6,248 nt of DNA from NCBI GenBank assembly GCA_020433785.1, contig JAGRCC010000221.1:2459-8706 (forward strand). The letters run 5' to 3'. The notes beneath the pieces were generated by a model. It was not told the DNA's origin. It ran no database searches and worked only from the letters and a program-made list of their open reading frames with translations. Positions 5,749-6,248 of the stretch are shown one piece after another. The translations under genes and the position numbers were made by a program. The DNA is from Anaerolineae bacterium (GTDB taxonomy: Bacteria > Chloroflexota > Anaerolineae > 4572-78 > J111). The first letter of the stretch is position 1. Every line of letters begins with the position of its first letter.

Positions 5749-6248
5749 ATGGACTTATCAATCGTTATCGTTAATTTTAATACGTGCCAACTGCTGCGCG
5801 AATGCCTGACCTCTATTTATGCTAGCCAGGGTGATTTTAGCTTTAATGTGGTCGTAGTTGATAACTGCTCCACCGATAACAGCGCGGCGATGGTCGAGGC
5901 CGAGTTTCCCCAAACTCATTTGATTGTCAGTAAAATCAACGGGGGCTTTGCCTATGCCAATAATCTGGGCTTGCGGTGGGCCGGCTTTTCTGACGATGGC
6001 TTGCCTCAGCCGAATGCGCCGCGTTACGCTCTGCTACTAAATCCCGATACCATTCTGCCACCAACTGCTCTGATCGGTATGATTAATTTTATGGATGGCT
6101 GCTCGGCCGCCGGAGCAGCCGGTCCAAAATTGATTCTGCCGGACGGCAGCTTAGATCTGGCCTGCCGGCGGTCTTTTCCGACACCCATCGTCAGCTTTTA
6201 CCGTATGATTGGCTTGTCAAAGCTGTTTCCGCGCAGCCGCGTTTTTGG
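5749..6248 (+). CDS. Family 2 glycosyltransferase, WbbL-like (partial)
   Basis: The first 166 codons of a gene running off the 3' end. The GT-A fold is clear: the opening strand SIVIVNFN (4-11), VVVVDNCSTDNS (34-45) with Asp38 for nucleotide binding, NGGFAYANNLGLR (64-76), and LLLNPDTILP (95-104), where NPD stands in the DxD metal-site position. GPKLILPDGSL (125-135) is typical of rhamnosyltransferase-like GT2 enzymes. These transfer a sugar from a nucleotide sugar to a lipid-linked or surface glycan at the inner face of the membrane; donor and acceptor are unknown. ATG 5749 is the only reasonable start, because an in-frame TGA lies at 5719 and the fold's first strand begins at residue 4. No Shine-Dalgarno is present, only 12 bases after the upstream hairpin. 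Confidence 0.9.
   Translation, partial: MDLSIVIVNFNTCQLLRECLTSIYASQGDFSFNVVVVDNCSTDNSAAMVEAEFPQTHLIVSKINGGFAYANNLGLRWAGFSDDGLPQPNAPRYALLLNPDTILPPTALIGMINFMDGCSAAGAAGPKLILPDGSLDLACRRSFPTPIVSFYRMIGLSKLFPRSRVF

Overview
The window holds six genes, all on the + strand: two are cut by the window edges and four are complete. Base composition is near balanced. Start sites are a mix of strong Shine-Dalgarno sites and starts with none, and several promoters match the sigma-70 consensus very closely. The protein set (Eis-like acetyltransferase, a lone RNase J, a tandem GNAT, a WbbL-like glycosyltransferase) reminds me of Chloroflexota, probably Anaerolineae-like. That is an impression from the proteins, not a measured assignment.

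Region 1 (1-1949) is a compact operon: the C-terminus of prephenate dehydratase (pheA), a LOG-family nucleotide-binding protein starting 3 bases after the pheA stop, and an Eis-like N-acetyltransferase overlapping the LOG gene by ATGA. Region 2 (1950-2299) is a small cold-shock protein gene with a perfect TTGACA-17-TATAAT promoter. A roughly 90-nt leader follows, and it can fold either into an intrinsic terminator or into a competing structure, so it looks like a transcription attenuator. Region 3 (2300-2664) has no convincing gene. It holds three stem-loops after the cold-shock gene, then a 68-bp compound tetranucleotide repeat, (CCAA)7(CTAA)10, that probably forms the 5' end of the next mRNA. 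Region 4 (2665-4311) is a complete RNase J with every metal ligand present. Region 5 (4312-5644) is a 335-aa protein with one intact and one degenerate GNAT domain, behind an extended -10 promoter and a long leader with no clear ribosome binding site. Region 6 (5645-6248) is a promoter, a terminator-like hairpin lying at the presumed mRNA 5' end, and the first 166 codons of a family 2 glycosyltransferase.

The main theme is RNA. An RNA-binding cold-shock protein sits next to the 5'-3' exonuclease/endonuclease RNase J, and both genes have unusual leaders: one with a switchable terminator, one a long G-free low-complexity repeat. The rest looks like ordinary metabolism: amino-acid synthesis, small-molecule or protein acetylation, and cell-surface glycan synthesis.
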